Shown piece by piece: positions 14,957 through 17,104 of a stretch of DNA of 17,104 bases. Under the pieces are notes generated by a model. That model saw only the letters and a program-made list of their open reading frames with translations, was not told the DNA's origin and did not search any database. Position 1 is the stretch's first letter, and each line of letters starts with the position of its first letter. A program made the position numbers and the translations under genes. The stretch comes from CAZSVE01 sp964610175 (GTDB lineage Bacteria; Pseudomonadota; Gammaproteobacteria; HK1): the NCBI GenBank assembly GCA_964610175.1, contig CAZSVE010000066.1, forward strand, positions 1 to 17,104. Reading direction: 5' to 3'.

Positions 14957-16792
14957 CTACCTTGCTATCCGTACAAAAGAGTTCGCTCCAACACCATGAA
15001 TCTCCTGGCTGGTGCCATCGGGCCATGATACGCGCACACCATCGATATACCTCGCGGTGCCAAGACCGAAGGTAAGCGGCAATTCCACCTGAGACAAATA
15101 GCCGCGGGCAGGCATTACCTGACGGCGTTGCGTGATATGCCCGGTGGTTACTTCCACCCATGCGCCGATGGCGTCACGATTCACCCCGCCCGTATTTCCC
15201 TTGCCGAGACTATTCCCCGCAAGCTCGACACGTAACCAACGATGTCCCAGTGTTTGATCGTTGCGCATCAACACCGGGCGGCGACCAACCTGGGTAATCA
15301 CGATATCCGGATCGCCATCATTATCCATGTCTCCAAAGGCCGCCCCCCGTCCCACCAACGGCCTTGCCAGTCCATCCCGATCATCGAACGGCAACACCCG
15401 GCGAAAGGCGGCTTGCGCATCAGGGCCGCAATTCCAGAAAAGCTGTGGCAATTGCGCATAGTGCTGACTCGATTGCACCAGATTGATATCCTCTTCCAGG
15501 TGGCCATTGGCCTGAAACAGATCCGGACGGCCATCCAGGTCATAATCGAAAAAAAACACTCCGAAGGTAAGCGCAAGCCGGCTGGCGGTCCCGATACCCT
15601 CGCCGATGGACTCATCGGCAAATGGGGCACCGCCCTCGGAAACGTACAGGGAAGACATCTCATTGGCGAAATTACCCACCGCGACGCCAAGGTTATCATC
15701 ATTACGATAATAGGTGGCATCGCTGCCCATGGCGCCGGTAGCAGCACCGTTTCGATCGAAGGCGACCCCGAGCATGATCCCCTGCTCCTGAAAGCTCCCG
15801 TCCCCCTGGTTGTGAAACAGGAAGTTTCGAACCGTATCGTTGGCGAGGAAAATATCCAAAAAACCATCACCATCCACATCCATGGGGGCTACGCCCAAGG
15901 TCTTCGCCATGGGCTGCGAGGTAGCCGGATTATCCACCTGAATACCACTTTCCCTCGAAACATCCGTGAATGTCCCGTCCCCATCGTTTCGGTACAAATA
16001 GGGATAGGTACCCGCAAAAGTGGTCGGAGGTCCATACGCTCTGCCGATACCAGTCAGCTGAAAACCGACGGCAAGATCGATTTCCCGAGACCAATGGACA
16101 TAATTGGCGACGAAAAGATCCAGGTCGCCATCATTATCATAGTCCAGAAAGGCGCTACCGGTGCTCCACTCGCGCGCATCGCCCGCCACCCCGGCAACAT
16201 CGGTCACCTCCCGAAAGCGACCGCGCTCATTGTGAAACAGGCGATTCCTGCCCACGGCGGTGAAAAACACATCCACCCAGCCATCATTATCATAATCGCC
16301 CGTGGCAACACCCATCCCGTAAAAACTCACATCGAGTCCCGCATCCTTCGTCACATCGGTGAACCGACCCGTGCCATCATTACGATACAAGGCCATTACG
16401 GGGGGGGGCGCAACCGTCCCGGGCGCATGTCCCGGCCAGTAATCTCCATTCACCAACAGGAGATCCTGATTCCCGTCCCCGTCATAATCGAAGATCGCGA
16501 CGCCCCCCCCCATCGTCTCCGGCAACAATTTATCGCCATAAGCACCATTCACATGGACGAAATCGATACCTGCCTCCTCGGTGATATCCGTGAAGGAAAC
16601 AACGGGAGGAGACGGTTCCCCGGTGGGCATCGTTTGCTCACGCGGCCCGAGGACAGTAGAGACACCGACAGCGCTTGGGACATCACCAACTCGAAAAAAG
16701 TAGACACCCAGGCCCACGATAACGGCGATAACCAATAACACAACCAGCGACCAGCGAAATGCCTTGCCGATAACAGTGTCGTCCTGCATCAT
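14957..16792 (-). CDS. Membrane-anchored CRTAC1-type FG-GAP/ASPIC-UnbV protein
   Basis: About 611 residues from ATG 16792 (a second ATG follows directly). Residues about 10-35 are a membrane anchor (FRWSLVVLLVIAVIVGLGVY). The bulk is an FG-GAP/VCBS beta-propeller with repeated calcium-loop motifs: DYDGDGNQD, DYDNDGWVD, DYDNDGDLD, DVDGDGFLD, DYDLDGRPD and DMDNDGDPD. The last 100 residues are an ASPIC/UnbV domain (WLRVELAGN, DAIGAWVEV, SWPDGTSQEIHG). The family is extracytoplasmic and of unknown role, often in carbohydrate or surface contexts. The frame remains open 48 codons further upstream, but that part lies in repeat copy E, so the start near the anchor is chosen. The coding sequence has two 9-base G/C runs (16400-16408 and 16503-16511), each encoding Pro or Gly codons. 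No partner gene is adjacent on this strand. Confidence 0.9.
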   Translation of the reverse strand: MMQDDTVIGKAFRWSLVVLLVIAVIVGLGVYFFRVGDVPSAVGVSTVLGPREQTMPTGEPSPPVVSFTDITEEAGIDFVHVNGAYGDKLLPETMGGGVAIFDYDGDGNQDLLLVNGDYWPGHAPGTVAPPPVMALYRNDGTGRFTDVTKDAGLDVSFYGMGVATGDYDNDGWVDVFFTAVGRNRLFHNERGRFREVTDVAGVAGDAREWSTGSAFLDYDNDGDLDLFVANYVHWSREIDLAVGFQLTGIGRAYGPPTTFAGTYPYLYRNDGDGTFTDVSRESGIQVDNPATSQPMAKTLGVAPMDVDGDGFLDIFLANDTVRNFLFHNQGDGSFQEQGIMLGVAFDRNGAATGAMGSDATYYRNDDNLGVAVGNFANEMSSLYVSEGGAPFADESIGEGIGTASRLALTFGVFFFDYDLDGRPDLFQANGHLEEDINLVQSSQHYAQLPQLFWNCGPDAQAAFRRVLPFDDRDGLARPLVGRGAAFGDMDNDGDPDIVITQVGRRPVLMRNDQTLGHRWLRVELAGNSLGKGNTGGVNRDAIGAWVEVTTGHITQRRQVMPARGYLSQVELPLTFGLGTARYIDGVRVSWPDGTSQEIHGVGANSFVRIAR

Positions 16793-16860
16793 AATTTCGT
16801 CACGCAACCCGGCACAGCCGAAACTAGGTACGTACCCCAGTGGTGTAGATAAAGACAACC

Positions 16861-16970
16861 AGCCAAGCTTCGCATCGAGCCGACAAGACATGATTTGGCA
16901 TCGGAAAAGCAAAACCGGCGTTTCGTAAAACTCCACGCATTTGCGAAGCGCGGAAAACCAACAAAATAAC
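16861..16970 (-). repeat. Dispersed structured intergenic repeat, copy E
   Basis: A diverged copy. AAGCTTCG, CCGACAAGACATGATTTGGC, ATCGG, AAAAGCAAAACCGGCGTTTC, GTAAAACT, CATTTGCGAAGCG and ACAAAATAAC align with copies C and D in the same order. It lies about 70 bases upstream of the CRTAC1-type gene start, as copy C lies just upstream of cobT. Confidence 0.78.
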
Positions 16971-17047
16971 CAAACCGATCCAACGTAAAATCATAATTAC
17001 CTAACCCGGCAAAGCCGGAACCAAAATTCCATCGCATGGAAGACATG

Positions 17048-17104
17048 TCAGCGCTTCGCGCCAAGACTGAAGCGGAGTGGGTCTTGGCGGGCGCACTGGT
17101 TCTC
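17048..17104. repeat. Second short repeat family, copy 2 (cut by window edge)
   Basis: Matches 7682-7742. It contains a perfect 9-base dyad, CGCCAAGAC (17059-17067) and GTCTTGGCG (17081-17089), with a 13-base loop, flanked by further GCGC pairing. The right part lies beyond the window. Confidence 0.65.

Noticed and set aside
15242..16738. A 498-codon open frame on the plus strand
   Set aside because: It lies wholly antisense to the CRTAC1-type gene. Its sequence is the mirror of the repeated DxDxDG codons (runs of Ile, His and Pro), with no domain.
1..17104. CRISPR arrays, tRNA and rRNA genes, insertion sequences with transposase
   Set aside because: No regularly spaced repeats, cloverleaf-like sequence, rRNA-conserved stretch or transposase motif was seen on reading either strand.

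Overview
This window comes from a Gram-negative bacterium, most likely a gammaproteobacterium. The evidence is a lolC-lolD lipoprotein export pair, a periplasmic 'divergent polysaccharide deacetylase' of gammaproteobacterial type, a CHAD-domain polyphosphate-binding protein and an aerobic-type CobT. GC content looks close to 50%. The genus cannot be read from the sequence. No rRNA, tRNA, CRISPR array, transposase or integrase gene was seen.

Layout. (1) 1-6430, housekeeping genes separated by repeats: a CYTH-like/CHAD protein and an orphan ParA ATPase in tandem (+), a CDP-alcohol phosphatidyltransferase (-), and CobT (-). Four copies of a roughly 100-130 bp structured intergenic repeat lie between and beside these genes, and a fifth lies at 16.87 kb. 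The stretch 5631-6430 holds only short minus-strand open stretches that look like gene remnants. (2) 6432-9748: a small uncertain ORF (-), a secreted polysaccharide deacetylase (+), a second short repeat, and lolC-lolD (-), which overlap by 8 bases. (3) 9964-14820, an accessory locus. Four minus-strand genes are read in the order WD40-HEAT protein, small chimeric antitoxin-like protein, VapC-type PIN toxin, and SUMF1/FGE-domain protein. A TPR-like gene is transcribed divergently from the WD40 gene across a 94-base gap that holds a tandem repeat. (4) 14957-16792: a membrane-anchored CRTAC1-type FG-GAP/ASPIC-UnbV protein (-) with two 9-base G/C homopolymers in its coding sequence, followed by the fifth repeat copy and a second copy of the short repeat at the right edge.

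The most interesting part is region 3. The protein directly upstream of the PIN toxin (stop and start overlap as TAATG) has a C-terminal tail resembling the toxin-binding tail of VapB/Phd-type antitoxins. In place of a usual DNA-binding N-terminus it carries a 97-residue helical module. That module is 77/97 identical to the N-terminus of the SUMF1-domain protein encoded two genes away. The arrangement looks like a toxin-antitoxin pair wired through a shared adaptor domain to a SUMF1-fold protein and a WD40/HEAT scaffold. The domain calls come from motifs visible in the sequence; the signalling model is inference.
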